A stretch of 64,000 bases of DNA from an uncultured Lachnoclostridium sp. Its GTDB lineage: Bacteria > Bacillota > Clostridia > Lachnospirales > Lachnospiraceae. The notes beneath the pieces are model-generated. The model did not search any database, was not told the DNA's origin, and worked only from the letters and a program-made list of their open reading frames with translations. The translations under genes and the position numbers were made by a program. Within the stretch, counting starts at the first letter, position 1; every line of letters starts with the position of its first letter. Shown here piece after piece: positions 29,501-37,401 of the stretch. The DNA is taken from NCBI GenBank assembly GCA_946402335.1, contig CAMIWE010000002.1, forward strand, positions 30,235 through 94,234. Reading direction: 5' to 3'.

Positions 29501-30236
29501 GTGGGATGAGATTATTATCAGCCCGATAAAGGATGAGCTGCAGAAACTCTATTCCAAGGCACTCATGCCGGACAGTTATTTCGATCAGGATTACATGTCG
29601 CCTTATTGGCAGAAGATCAGTGACGATTGCTATTTCCTCATCAAAACCGATACCTCGAATCCATCTTATATCACGGAGGCCTTTATCGTGTATAAAGAAA
29701 ATTACACGATTAAAGTAAAGGATTATACCTATGGCGACGGAATAATGGATTGTATCGAAAAGGGAATCCTTGAGAACCATGATAACACTCTCGGAGCGAT
29801 TGAAGTGTTTTCATTGAATATCGGCATTGAAGTTGCTAAGACGGTATTTGCCAATTCTAATCCAATGGGAACCATCATTGTGTATGGATACGACAGTTAT
29901 TGCCTGATTAAGGACTGGATTGAAGCAGGAGTGGATGATAAGTTGTTCAGTAGCGTTACCTATGTTGGGGCAAATGGATTGGATCATGCCGCTGAGTATA
30001 TTTTTGAGTTTAAATGCCTTGAAAAAGTTGAAGTAGGATTAATATTCTCAGCGATTCTGGAAGGAGTCAAAACAGTTTATTATACCAAAAAAGCGGAGGA
30101 GTTAAATCTTGATCCGTTAGGTAATCGTGATACTGCATTATATACACTTGCTCAGAGTATTAAGGATGCAGGATTTGGCCCTGAGATTTATGATTCGGGA
30201 TTGAGAGATGTTGTCCTGTCGATTTATTTTCACTGA
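23553..30236 (+). CDS. Giant secreted protein (2227 aa): Cys/His repeat array + InlB-type repeats + shared C-terminal domain
   Basis: Signal peptide; about 23 CxxC motifs in ~40-aa units (TC..GGT.KHTCNTCG.......LGH); YDANGG...GW.Y..LYAVW repeats; C-term LQKLYSKALMPDSYFDQDYMSPYWQKISDDCYFLIKTD. Confidence 0.9.
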   Translation: MHIRRFKSMLSMLLCVFMMGSLLQAKEASAARCYDHSKTKVVIASPATCGKNGSREYRCVNCNYLVRSETIYATGNHSWGTWTTTKDATCTIGGSKKRSCTTCGKTENGNIDPLGHNSDKTEYTPPTCGSDGYTIKKCSRCQNVMSRTVHSATGNHSWGSWVTVKSPNCTEGGTRKHTCNTCGATASENMAAWGHNSNGTKTVPATCGKDGYTAKTCTNCGIIMSSTPIKATGKHSWGSWVDVKSANCTEGGTRKHTCNTCGATASENVAALGHDTKGGTKTVAATCTAAGYSVATCSRCKREQGNKTTIPALGHSWGSWIDVKAANCTEGGTRKHTCNRCGTTASENVAALGHDSKGGTKTVAATCTAAGYTVATCSRCKREQGNKTTIPALGHSWGSWIDVKAANCTEGGTRKHTCNRCGATASENVAALGHDSKGGTKTVPASCGTDGYTVATCSKCKREQGNRTTIPATGKHSWSKWNNDIDPSCEGAGSKSRVCSTCGKKENDKINPLGHLVEGQVKREEATCGKDGYSVVVCTRCGKEQGSRNTIKATGKHSWGSWTVEIEPACEMQGTRSRVCTTCGTPEKDKIGELGHSFQGQIKREEATCGKDGYSVVVCSRCGKEGGNRNTIPATGKHSWGSWTIEIEPACEMKGTKSRACPVCGDIDRVQIGELGHLVQGQIKREEATCGKDGYTAVVCSRCGEAVGAKNVIPATGKHTWDSWTDDKDATCTINGTRHHTCTTCGKSEDGIIKAPGHLITGQMRTVEPTCSKAGYNVVICSRCGQEFGSQSTIPATGNHNWGVWIEDKKPTCEQSGTRHHVCKDCGHSAGDTTAPLRHLVEGQIRRKAPTCDKDGYSVMVCSRCGAEVGKRTILPKTGHNLGPVQKIVSENCERDGWGYRYCTDDNCQYKEKVTITKKTHSPITFREEPTCDKEGKQGVKCQYCGEILGNSSTIAKKGHQFGDWILYPSVSTDKELVSFRYCTVCDAYEKKVEPNTSEVPIYYLHFDPNGGTGRMDDYIFIGNLTNLPTSTFKKTGYYFSAWCTAPDSLAGRVYTIPSTFKRTDAPATLYALWSANEYTIEYNLNYADAKKIGDDVVSYDETVTLPKPKRDGYDFVAWRGAADGKQLYLSGGQEVKNLTEHNGVTVILRAEWVKTEGFCEVSFYDGNTFIKSTSVEPGDKVKTFKYSKNNTACIGWSTTPGGPVVYQAGKKYEFKEDTKLYAVWKEYTITYDANGGEFTPNAVTVKDGSATTIYDKTLDRPGYHFGGWSYSKENQELNFIPGAPYSDGVSITLYAIWDPIEYTIKLNPNYYGAKTTTIKVSYDYVYYLPAPQRTGYEFCGWKGASDGKQLTFSANAPVSKLTVNEGTTVTLTGSWQKKSDFVEVKFYNGNQQVDFTTKKKDKAIKMPSYYWAETGNFCCGWNTAKDGTGKTYAVGENVYFTENVSLYAVWGSYTVTYDANGGSGAPNPQTVSRTQTVTISGAGSIRRDGYKFDGWAYQKYDTESYYNGGETYKEGVSITLYAVWIPIQYTIKVNPGFFNAKITTIKVPYDYVYYPVVPDRLGYDFCGWKGASDGKQFSFSKNEPVSKLTIHENTTVILNGTWKKSSEYVTVNYYDGNTKVNSTTVLRGTTLVLPSHFRSTTAMYCSGWCKSANKTGTKYKVGDLFVLTEDTDLYATWDTYTISYNGNGGTGAPFMQTYSCSETATILSTKLDRTGYRFNGWAFDKEAKEPDFVGGAPYSEGVSITLYAVWVPHEYTLRFNSNYQDADPISDVTGLYDYTIYIPEAQRTGYVFDGWKGYYKGHLITLKGGELTKNVTADDGVVIPLTAQWKRDENYCKVTFYSGDKEVRTKMVKKGKKVTLSGYLSPETTTYNKGWSITKNGVTESYKNNDRVTIYEDTAVVAEWNKFTIIFDPHGDNVTGMPGNITTTADKAVKLPDESESPQRSGYVFAGWGFITNQGDYVFAYKPGEVYDSGVTVTMYAMWDEIIISPIKDELQKLYSKALMPDSYFDQDYMSPYWQKISDDCYFLIKTDTSNPSYITEAFIVYKENYTIKVKDYTYGDGIMDCIEKGILENHDNTLGAIEVFSLNIGIEVAKTVFANSNPMGTIIVYGYDSYCLIKDWIEAGVDDKLFSSVTYVGANGLDHAAEYIFEFKCLEKVEVGLIFSAILEGVKTVYYTKKAEELNLDPLGNRDTALYTLAQSIKDAGFGPEIYDSGLRDVVLSIYFH
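24241..24960 (+). repeat. Near-identical 240-bp coding direct repeats (3 consecutive copies)
   Basis: tcccggcactcggacatagctgggggtcatggattgatgttaaggcggcaaactgtac at 24481 and again at 24721, exactly 240 bp apart; related copy at 24241. Confidence 0.9.
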
Positions 30237-30258
30237 GTTTCATCTTTATAGGTGAATC

Positions 30259-30292
30259 CCCCGGGTCCGGCTTTTGCCGGGCCCGGTTTTTT
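30259..30292 (+). terminator. Intrinsic terminator
   Basis: CCCCCGGGTCCGGcttttGCCGGGCCCGGTTTTTT. Confidence 0.85.
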
Positions 30293-30352
30293 GCGTTTAG
30301 GGGATCGGGGCGCGGCCTTTTCACTTCTTCGCCCTCCCCCTCCACGATTCCC

Positions 30353-30381
30353 TTGCATTCGCGCCCGGAATGTGCTATCTT
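30353..30381 (+). promoter_or_regulatory. Promoter of riboswitch cassette 2 (TTGCAT-N17-TATCTT)
   Basis: Positions 30353-30358 and 30376-30381. Confidence 0.7.
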
Positions 30382-30422
30382 CAGAATAGAGGTATTATTT
30401 GTATTACGCGACGGGAAAATGG

Positions 30423-30538
30423 AATATTTTTTGGCAAATCTGCGGAAACGCAGAGACGCAAAGCTTGAAGTCTAACGTGACAATGGGGTGTGACGTCAGT
30501 CGTTCTTTGTTTTCACTATGATCGTTCGGTTGCAATAA
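30423..30538 (+). promoter_or_regulatory. c-di-GMP-I (GEMM-I) riboswitch 2
   Basis: GGCAAATCTGCGGAAACGCAGAGACGCAAAGCTTGAAGTCTAACGTGACAATGGGG...CACTATGATCGTTCGGTTGCAATAA. Confidence 0.92.
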
Positions 30539-30562
30539 TGGAAATTATTGTGGCCTTTTTTG
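30528..30562 (+). terminator. Riboswitch-2 expression platform terminator
   Basis: GGTTGCAATAATggAAATTATTGTGGCCTTTTTTG. Confidence 0.85.
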
Positions 30563-30643
30563 TTTTCAGAGGCATTTCCGCATGGAGAATGGCTGCGGAG
30601 CGTGCCGGGGTGCTCTGTCGAAGATTCAACAGGAGGTTGCACG

Positions 30644-33457
30644 ATGGAAGATAAGAAGATGTGTTTCGCAAAATTCGGAAGAACCGTTCTGTTCCTTGCC
30701 GGACTGATCGCGACAGTCGGGCTGTCGGTATTGTTCAATTCCGCACAGGCCGGTGTCTGTAATCATGATGACAAGAAAGTGAAGGTCACCAAATCACCGA
30801 CTTGCGGATCTACCGGTATGCGGGAACTGTATTGTAGCAAATGCGATAAGTTTATCCGAAGAGAAACCATCCCGGCCACGGGCAACCATGTTTACGGCGA
30901 CTGGAAGACCGTTCAGAACGCCAACTGTACGAACGGCGGCGTGAAAAGGCGTTATTGTAAGAACTGCAGCGCATACGAATCCAAGAATATCAGCCCCTGG
31001 GGGCATAATTCGAACGGCACCAAGACGGTCAATCCGACCTGTACGGAGGACGGATATACAGCTAAAACCTGCACGAACTGCGGTGCCATCATGAGCAGAA
31101 CCGTAAAGACCAAACTGGGTCATGACTGGGGCGAATGGGAGACGAAGACAAAGCCGACCTGCCAGAAGACCGGCCAGAGGTACCATTCCTGCAAACGCTG
31201 CGGTGCGGGAGCAACCGAAACGATGGATAAGGTTTCGCATGACACGAAGGGCGGAACCAAGACCGTAAAGGAAACCTGCGCCAAGGACGGATATTCTGTG
31301 GCGACTTGTTCCATGTGCCATGCGGAGCAGGGCAGCAGAACCGTGATCAAGGCCAATGGGAACCACACATGGGGCTCATGGATTGTCAATAAGAACCCGA
31401 CCTGCAAGGAGTACGGCAGCAGACATCACATCTGTGAAGTATGCGGAATAACCGTATCCGAGAATACGGCGCCTATAGCGCATGATACAAAGGGAGCAGT
31501 CAAAACCGTTGCTGCTACCTGTGTTAAGGACGGATATACTGTGGCGACCTGTTCCATGTGCCACACGGAGCAGGGAAGCAAGACCGTAATTCCGGCTACC
31601 GGCAACCATACCTGGGGCAAATGGACCGAAGTTCAGCCTGCATACTGCAAGAAGACCGGCACGAAACAGCGTGCCTGTGAAGTGTGCGGAAAGACCGAGT
31701 CCGGCATAATTGACGCGCTCGAGCACGACGTTCAGGGACAGAAGAAGACTGTCCCTGCTACCTGTGTCAGCGAGGGCTATGAGGTCGTGATATGTTCCCG
31801 CTGCCATGAAGAAATGCAGGGGCGAACAATTATTCCTAAAAACAATAACCATGACTGGGGCGCCTGGGAAGTTAAAACCGCAAACACCTGTGAAGAGGAC
31901 GGACTTCAGTCGCGGGTTTGTAAACTGTGCGGAAAGAATGAAGAGGAGAGACTTCCGAAACTCGGACATGACGGACAGGGACAGGTAGTTACGGTTCCCG
32001 CCACCTGTGTAAACGATGGTTATCAGGTGACGAAGTGTTCCCGTTGCGGCGCGCATCTTGGTGAGCCGCTTGTTCTTCCGGCCAATGGCAATCATTCATA
32101 TGACGAATGGGTTGTCATCAGTCCCTTAACGTGTGAAACAGACGGATATAAGTTCCGTGTATGTAAGGTTTGCGGTCACTGTGATGAAGTGGCAGAACGC
32201 AAGACCGGGCATCTGTTCGAAGGCCAGATACGGTTAAAGAACGGACGTTATGTCGTAGTCTGCACAAACTGCGGCAAGGAAGGCAGCGAGATCAAATTTG
32301 ACCGGGCCAATAATAAAACGGGAACAACCCCGGGAAGCGTAGCAAACCAGAAGGAAATGCGCGTTGATGGAACGGCATATTATAAGAATAAAGTTAACAC
32401 GGATTCAGATCTTAATTTATGGCGGAGAGATGACCAGTCATTTGTCTGGAAGTGCGACAGGTTAAGCCAGTCGGCGGTATTCCAGGTAGAAGGATATCAG
32501 GGACATTTGCATTACAATGTTATCGGCAACACAAAAGCCGGGACCAACTGGGTAATGGTAAGCATTAAAGAAAAAAGTGACAATACGGCTACTGTAACCA
32601 TTTCAGTTGCTGCGAACAATACTGCAGAATCCAGGGAGGCCCAGGTACGTGTCTTTGATGATTGGGGATTCGGTTTTATTGTAAGTATCAATCAGTTTCC
32701 CAATGGGGATAAATCTATAGAGGATCAAATGGGCGACGCTTCCTCTCTGGTTGTTGATAAGGATGCGACGCTGATCATTGATCCGAGTTCCATGAACATT
32801 TCTTCGGATGAATTTGTCGGGGAAGTCAAGATTCTGAATGCTACGGGAACAACCATTCTGGTTGATTATGAGGACGGAACGAAAGACTGGATAACGGTTA
32901 AGAGAGTCTGGGACGATGCAGAGAACCGCTTTACCCATGCTTTTACGATTTCGGTTAAGAAGAATACCAAGTTTTTCAGATACGGTAAGATCCGCTTTAC
33001 CGATACGACTACCGGCCAATACGGCTGGCTGGTGATTAACCAGGACCCGGATCCGAATATGGAAAAGGAAAAGCCGAAGCCGGTGGAGGACAAGGGATTC
33101 CGGATCGGCTCCTGCGATGCTGCTATAGGGTTCGAAGACGATACCGCTGAATATGAGGGGAAACGTGCGGTATTCCGAAGAATCATCGTTCCCACCGATG
33201 GCGGCGTGGTAAAAGTGCGGATAGAAGGAGACGTTCAGGGAGAACTTCATTGGGATGTTGTAAGTGGCGATAAGGATTTAGTACACATAGAGCGTGACGG
33301 TAATTGCATTATTATTACTGTCAAACCAGACCCGAACCCGGGAAACGGTCACGGAGTTGGAGTAGTTATTCGCGATGACGCGGGCAATTCGGTCGGCGTT
33401 GGCATTGTTGTGGAGCCAAATATGGGTCAACCCCAAAAGACGAAACCAAACACGTGA
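30644..33457 (+). CDS. Large secreted protein: Cys/His repeat array + BACON-like C-terminal domains
   Basis: Signal peptide FAKFGRTVLFLAGLIATVGLSVLFNSAQAG; about 13 CxxC motifs; LHYNVIGNTKAGTNWVMVSIKE...VTISVAANNTAESREAQVRVFDDWG.GFIVSINQ. Confidence 0.88.
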   Translation: MEDKKMCFAKFGRTVLFLAGLIATVGLSVLFNSAQAGVCNHDDKKVKVTKSPTCGSTGMRELYCSKCDKFIRRETIPATGNHVYGDWKTVQNANCTNGGVKRRYCKNCSAYESKNISPWGHNSNGTKTVNPTCTEDGYTAKTCTNCGAIMSRTVKTKLGHDWGEWETKTKPTCQKTGQRYHSCKRCGAGATETMDKVSHDTKGGTKTVKETCAKDGYSVATCSMCHAEQGSRTVIKANGNHTWGSWIVNKNPTCKEYGSRHHICEVCGITVSENTAPIAHDTKGAVKTVAATCVKDGYTVATCSMCHTEQGSKTVIPATGNHTWGKWTEVQPAYCKKTGTKQRACEVCGKTESGIIDALEHDVQGQKKTVPATCVSEGYEVVICSRCHEEMQGRTIIPKNNNHDWGAWEVKTANTCEEDGLQSRVCKLCGKNEEERLPKLGHDGQGQVVTVPATCVNDGYQVTKCSRCGAHLGEPLVLPANGNHSYDEWVVISPLTCETDGYKFRVCKVCGHCDEVAERKTGHLFEGQIRLKNGRYVVVCTNCGKEGSEIKFDRANNKTGTTPGSVANQKEMRVDGTAYYKNKVNTDSDLNLWRRDDQSFVWKCDRLSQSAVFQVEGYQGHLHYNVIGNTKAGTNWVMVSIKEKSDNTATVTISVAANNTAESREAQVRVFDDWGFGFIVSINQFPNGDKSIEDQMGDASSLVVDKDATLIIDPSSMNISSDEFVGEVKILNATGTTILVDYEDGTKDWITVKRVWDDAENRFTHAFTISVKKNTKFFRYGKIRFTDTTTGQYGWLVINQDPDPNMEKEKPKPVEDKGFRIGSCDAAIGFEDDTAEYEGKRAVFRRIIVPTDGGVVKVRIEGDVQGELHWDVVSGDKDLVHIERDGNCIIITVKPDPNPGNGHGVGVVIRDDAGNSVGVGIVVEPNMGQPQKTKPNT

Positions 33458-33531
33458 TTTAGAGCATTCTATTAAAATGCAAGTGAGTTGTATTGAAATG
33501 AATATTTGTTATTTTTTTCGGAGGTTACGCG

Positions 33532-36500
33532 ATGAAAGAAAAAAAGAAGCATTTTGTAAAACTTGGTCGAGCGATTCTTCTCCTTGCCGGACTTGCTGTG
33601 ACAGTTGGGTTATCAGTAGGATTGAATTCCGCAAAGGCCAGTAAATCATCCCCACATTACAGCCATGATGACGATGACGTAAGAGTGACCAAGCGGCCGA
33701 CTTGCGGGTCTACAGGCATGCGGGAATACTATTGCAGCCAATGCGGTAAACTTATCCGAAGAGAAACTATCAAAGCCACCGGAAACCATGTTTACGGGGA
33801 TTGGACTACCGTTAAGAGTGCCAACTGTACCGATGGCGGAGTACAGAGGCGGTATTGTAAGAACTGCGATGACTATGAATCGCGGAACATCAGTCCCTGG
33901 GGGCATAATTCCAACGGTTCGAAGACCGTTGATCCGACCTGTACGGAGGACGGTTATACCGTGAAAACCTGTACGAACTGCGGAGCGATCATGAGCAGAA
34001 CCGTGCATTCTCAGCTTGGTCATAGCTGGGGAGGATGGGTTACCGACAGTAATCCAACCTGTCAGAAGACCGGTCAGAGACACCATACCTGCACGCGTTG
34101 CGGTATGGGAGCTTCCGAAGTTTTAGGAAAGCTTAATCATAATACGAGCGGCGGTACGAAAACCGTACGGGCGACCTGTACTGCAGACGGTTATTCTGTA
34201 GCAACCTGTTCCATGTGCAAAGCGGAATCGGGAAGCAGGACTGTAATTAAGGCGACCGGTCACAGCATGAGCAGCTGGGTAGTTGACAGCAGCCCGACCT
34301 GTCAGAAAACCGGCCAGAGACATCGTACCTGCGGAAACTGCACCTATGCGGAATCGGAAGTAATGGCAAAACTCAGCCACGATACGAAAGGCGCAACCAA
34401 AACCGTAAAAGCGACCTGTACGACGGACGGATATTCCGTGGCAACCTGCTCCATGTGTAAGACGGAATCCGGAAGCAGGACCGCCATTAAGGCGACCGGC
34501 CACAGCATGAGTGGCTGGACCATCGACAGCAAGCCGTCCTGTCAGAAGACCGGTCAGAGACATCGCACCTGCGCAAACTGTAACTATGCGGAATCGGAAG
34601 TGATGGAAAAAGTCAGCCACGATACGAAAGGTGCCACGAAAACCGTAAAAGCAACCTGTACAACGAACGGTTATTCTGTGGCGACCTGCTCCATGTGTAA
34701 GGCGGAATCGGGAAGCAAGACCGTTATTAAGGCAACAGGTCACAGCATGAGCGGTTGGACCATCGACAGCAAGCCGTCCTGTCAGAAGACCGGCCAGAGA
34801 CATCGTACCTGCGCAAACTGTAACTATGCAGAATCAGAGGTCATGTCAAAGGTGAACCACGACCAGCAGGGGGGAACCAAAACCGTCAACGCCACCTGCG
34901 GCAAGGACGGTTACACCGTAGCAACCTGTTCCATGTGTAAGGCGGAATCGGGAAGCAAGACCGTTATTAAGGCGACCGGCAGACACACATTTGGCTCATG
35001 GGTTGTCGTTAAGAACCCGACCTGTACGGAATATGGCAGCAGATACCATACCTGTAGCGTGTGCGGATATAACGCTTCCGACAATATGAATCCTATTGAG
35101 CATGATCAGAAGGGCGGAACCAAAACCGTCAACCCCACATGTGGTAAGGATGGATATACCGTAGCCACCTGCTCCATGTGCCACGGCGAGCAGGGAAGCA
35201 AGTCCGTCATTCCTGCAACCGGAAATCATACCTGGGGCAAATGGAATGAAACCAAGCCCGCATCCTGCAAGAAGACCGGCACGAAACAGCGTGCCTGTGA
35301 AGTATGCGGCAAGACCGAGTCCGGCACGATTGATGAACTGGGCCACCTTGTTCAGGGGCAGAAGAAGACCGTCCCGGCAACCTGTATCAGTGACGGTTAT
35401 GTGGTAATCGTATGTTCCCGGTGCAATGAGGAAATGGAAGGAAGACAAACCCTTCCCAAGACCAATAATCATGACTGGGGCGCCTGGGAAGTTAAGACCG
35501 AGAATACCTGTGAAAAGGATGGAATCCGGCTGCACGTATGCAAAGTGTGCGGAAAGAATGTGGCAGAGAAAATCCCGAAACTCGGACACAGCGTACAGGG
35601 CCAGATTGTCAGGGTTCCGGCCACCTGCGTTAACAACGGATATCAGGTAACGAAGTGTTCCCGTTGCGGCGTGGAACTCGGCGAGCGAAGAGTACTTCCG
35701 GCTACCGGTGTTCACACATATGGCGACTGGATTATCGACAAGAACGTAACCTGTGAAACCGACGGATATAAACATCGCGTATGTTCCGTATGCGGTAGTG
35801 TTGAAGAGAAAGTGGACCGTAAGACCGGGCATCTGTTCGAAGGTCAGATTCGCTTGATTAACGGACGATATGTCGTAGTTTGCACAAACTGCGGTAAGGA
35901 AGGCAGTGAAATCACATTTGACAGAAGAACCCCTACGCCGGTGCCGGGGCAGGGAAGCGGAACGAGCCAGAACTTCGAGGTCTGGACGATAAAGGTTCCG
36001 ACAACAAAGGACTGGTACGATTATTTGGGTGCTTTTTTGGGCTTTTGGCAACTAAGCGAGCGTGAGTTTTTGTGGAAAACTGACCATAATAGCGGTAGCG
36101 TGACGTTAGGTGTCACTGGATATCAGGGACAGCTTCACTACAATGTTGTCGGAAATACGAAAGCCGGATCTGATTGGGTTACGGTTAATATTCTTCAAGA
36201 CGATAAAAATAATACTTCTGTTTCAATCGGTGTAAGCTGGAACGGTTCAAATCAGACCCGTTCTGCTCATGTAATCATTTTTGATGATTGGGGAAATAGT
36301 TTTGTTGTTGAAATTGAACAGCATTTCGATGCGCTTTCACTGGCAGCCGGTATAGATTCAGGTACGCAAAACGTTCCGTCAGTAGTTGTTGCAGATCAGG
36401 ATACGGAACTAATAATTGATCCTGACTATATGTCTATCTCTTCGGACGAATTTGTCGGAGAAGTTAAAGTGCTGAATGCTTCCGGAGCGGTGATCCTGGT

Positions 36501-37203
36501 TGAATATGAGGGTAATACGAAAGACTGGATAACGATTAAGAGAGTCTGGAACGCCGATACGAATAGTTTTTCCAATGCCTTTACCGTTACGGTGAAAAAG
36601 AATCAATACTATTCCGGACGAACGGGAAGTATTAAATTCACAGATCCCACTTCCGGCAAATATGGCTGGTTGTCGATTAATCAGGACTATGCTCCGAATC
36701 CGTACACGAAGGTGCCTGAGCCTTATGTGCTTTTTGATGTCAGCGGTATAGAAGTTACAAACGGGGAAGCGTATGAATATGACCATCCGGCGGATTATGG
36801 TTACATTTTTATCAAAGGCTGCGGAGAATTAGTAATTGATATTGACGAAGAAATAGAAGGAGAACTTCATTGGATTATTGACGGAGATATTCCGGAAGAT
36901 ATGATACAAATTTACTATAATGATGATAAAATCATTATTGAAGTGTTGGGCAATGCCGGATTGATTGCGGCCGGTGCAAATATCTACTTGTATGATGATA
37001 ATAACCGGTGCGTCTCTGTCTATGTTATGGTTGGGGACGGTATGCTTGATGAAGTGGTTGAAAACATCCCCGGCGATGCTATTACCGGCGCAGGGGCCGG
37101 GAATGGCGGCATAGATCAAATCGTGAAAAACGGCTTTCGGGATGCTGCATCAAAGGTCGATAAGTCTACAAAAGACGCCATCGAAAACGTAAGACCGAAA
37201 TAA
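33532..37203 (+). CDS. Large secreted protein (1223 aa), paralog of preceding gene: Cys/His repeat array + BACON-like domains
   Basis: Near-identical signal peptide; about 19 CxxC motifs; LHYNVVGNTKAGSDWVTVNILQ... ; no promoter/riboswitch of its own seen, 74 bp from upstream stop. Confidence 0.88.
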   Translation: MKEKKKHFVKLGRAILLLAGLAVTVGLSVGLNSAKASKSSPHYSHDDDDVRVTKRPTCGSTGMREYYCSQCGKLIRRETIKATGNHVYGDWTTVKSANCTDGGVQRRYCKNCDDYESRNISPWGHNSNGSKTVDPTCTEDGYTVKTCTNCGAIMSRTVHSQLGHSWGGWVTDSNPTCQKTGQRHHTCTRCGMGASEVLGKLNHNTSGGTKTVRATCTADGYSVATCSMCKAESGSRTVIKATGHSMSSWVVDSSPTCQKTGQRHRTCGNCTYAESEVMAKLSHDTKGATKTVKATCTTDGYSVATCSMCKTESGSRTAIKATGHSMSGWTIDSKPSCQKTGQRHRTCANCNYAESEVMEKVSHDTKGATKTVKATCTTNGYSVATCSMCKAESGSKTVIKATGHSMSGWTIDSKPSCQKTGQRHRTCANCNYAESEVMSKVNHDQQGGTKTVNATCGKDGYTVATCSMCKAESGSKTVIKATGRHTFGSWVVVKNPTCTEYGSRYHTCSVCGYNASDNMNPIEHDQKGGTKTVNPTCGKDGYTVATCSMCHGEQGSKSVIPATGNHTWGKWNETKPASCKKTGTKQRACEVCGKTESGTIDELGHLVQGQKKTVPATCISDGYVVIVCSRCNEEMEGRQTLPKTNNHDWGAWEVKTENTCEKDGIRLHVCKVCGKNVAEKIPKLGHSVQGQIVRVPATCVNNGYQVTKCSRCGVELGERRVLPATGVHTYGDWIIDKNVTCETDGYKHRVCSVCGSVEEKVDRKTGHLFEGQIRLINGRYVVVCTNCGKEGSEITFDRRTPTPVPGQGSGTSQNFEVWTIKVPTTKDWYDYLGAFLGFWQLSEREFLWKTDHNSGSVTLGVTGYQGQLHYNVVGNTKAGSDWVTVNILQDDKNNTSVSIGVSWNGSNQTRSAHVIIFDDWGNSFVVEIEQHFDALSLAAGIDSGTQNVPSVVVADQDTELIIDPDYMSISSDEFVGEVKVLNASGAVILVEYEGNTKDWITIKRVWNADTNSFSNAFTVTVKKNQYYSGRTGSIKFTDPTSGKYGWLSINQDYAPNPYTKVPEPYVLFDVSGIEVTNGEAYEYDHPADYGYIFIKGCGELVIDIDEEIEGELHWIIDGDIPEDMIQIYYNDDKIIIEVLGNAGLIAAGANIYLYDDNNRCVSVYVMVGDGMLDEVVENIPGDAITGAGAGNGGIDQIVKNGFRDAASKVDKSTKDAIENVRPK
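34261..34980 (+). repeat. Near-identical 240-bp coding direct repeats (3 copies)
   Basis: cacagcatgagcggttggaccatcgacagcaagccgtcctgtcagaagaccgg at 34501 and 34741, related at 34261. Confidence 0.9.
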
Positions 37204-37241
37204 TCGTAACCTACAAAAAAAGCTTGGATAGGAGTGATATG

Positions 37242-37280
37242 TACCCTCTTTACCGGACAAACCGGTAAGGAGGGTATTTT
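37242..37280 (+). terminator. Intrinsic terminator, long stem
   Basis: TACCCTCTTTACCGGacaaaCCGGTAAGGAGGGTATTTT. Confidence 0.88.
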
Positions 37281-37281
37281 C

Positions 37282-37401
37282 ATGCGTCATGGCTATGAGT
37301 ATAAGCAAAGAGATGTTGAATTGTACCGATCAGTTCAAGCTTGGTTGCGGGGGATTATGCCATATGATATAATAGTCGGAAAGAAGGGGGCTTGGATATG
37401 A
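37282..37401 (+). pseudogene. Possible remnant of an IS3-type orfA transposase N-terminus
   Basis: MRHGYEYKQRDVELYRSVQAW resembles the YEFK..CVELYRQGKW start of some IS3-like transposases; only ~20 similar residues. Confidence 0.35.
37345..37373 (+). promoter_or_regulatory. Candidate promoter TTGCGG-N17-TATAAT
   Basis: TTGCGG 37345-37350, TATAAT 37368-37373, upstream of 37398 gene. Confidence 0.65.

Noticed and set aside
33457-33532. Searched for a fifth riboswitch before the 33532 gene
   Set aside because: No GGCAAA/GACGCAAA core in the 74-bp gap.
34996-36051. 351-aa minus-strand ORF (and similar antisense ORFs at 24.1-26.2 and 30.8-32.1 kb)
   Set aside because: Repetitive antisense translation of the Cys-repeat arrays.
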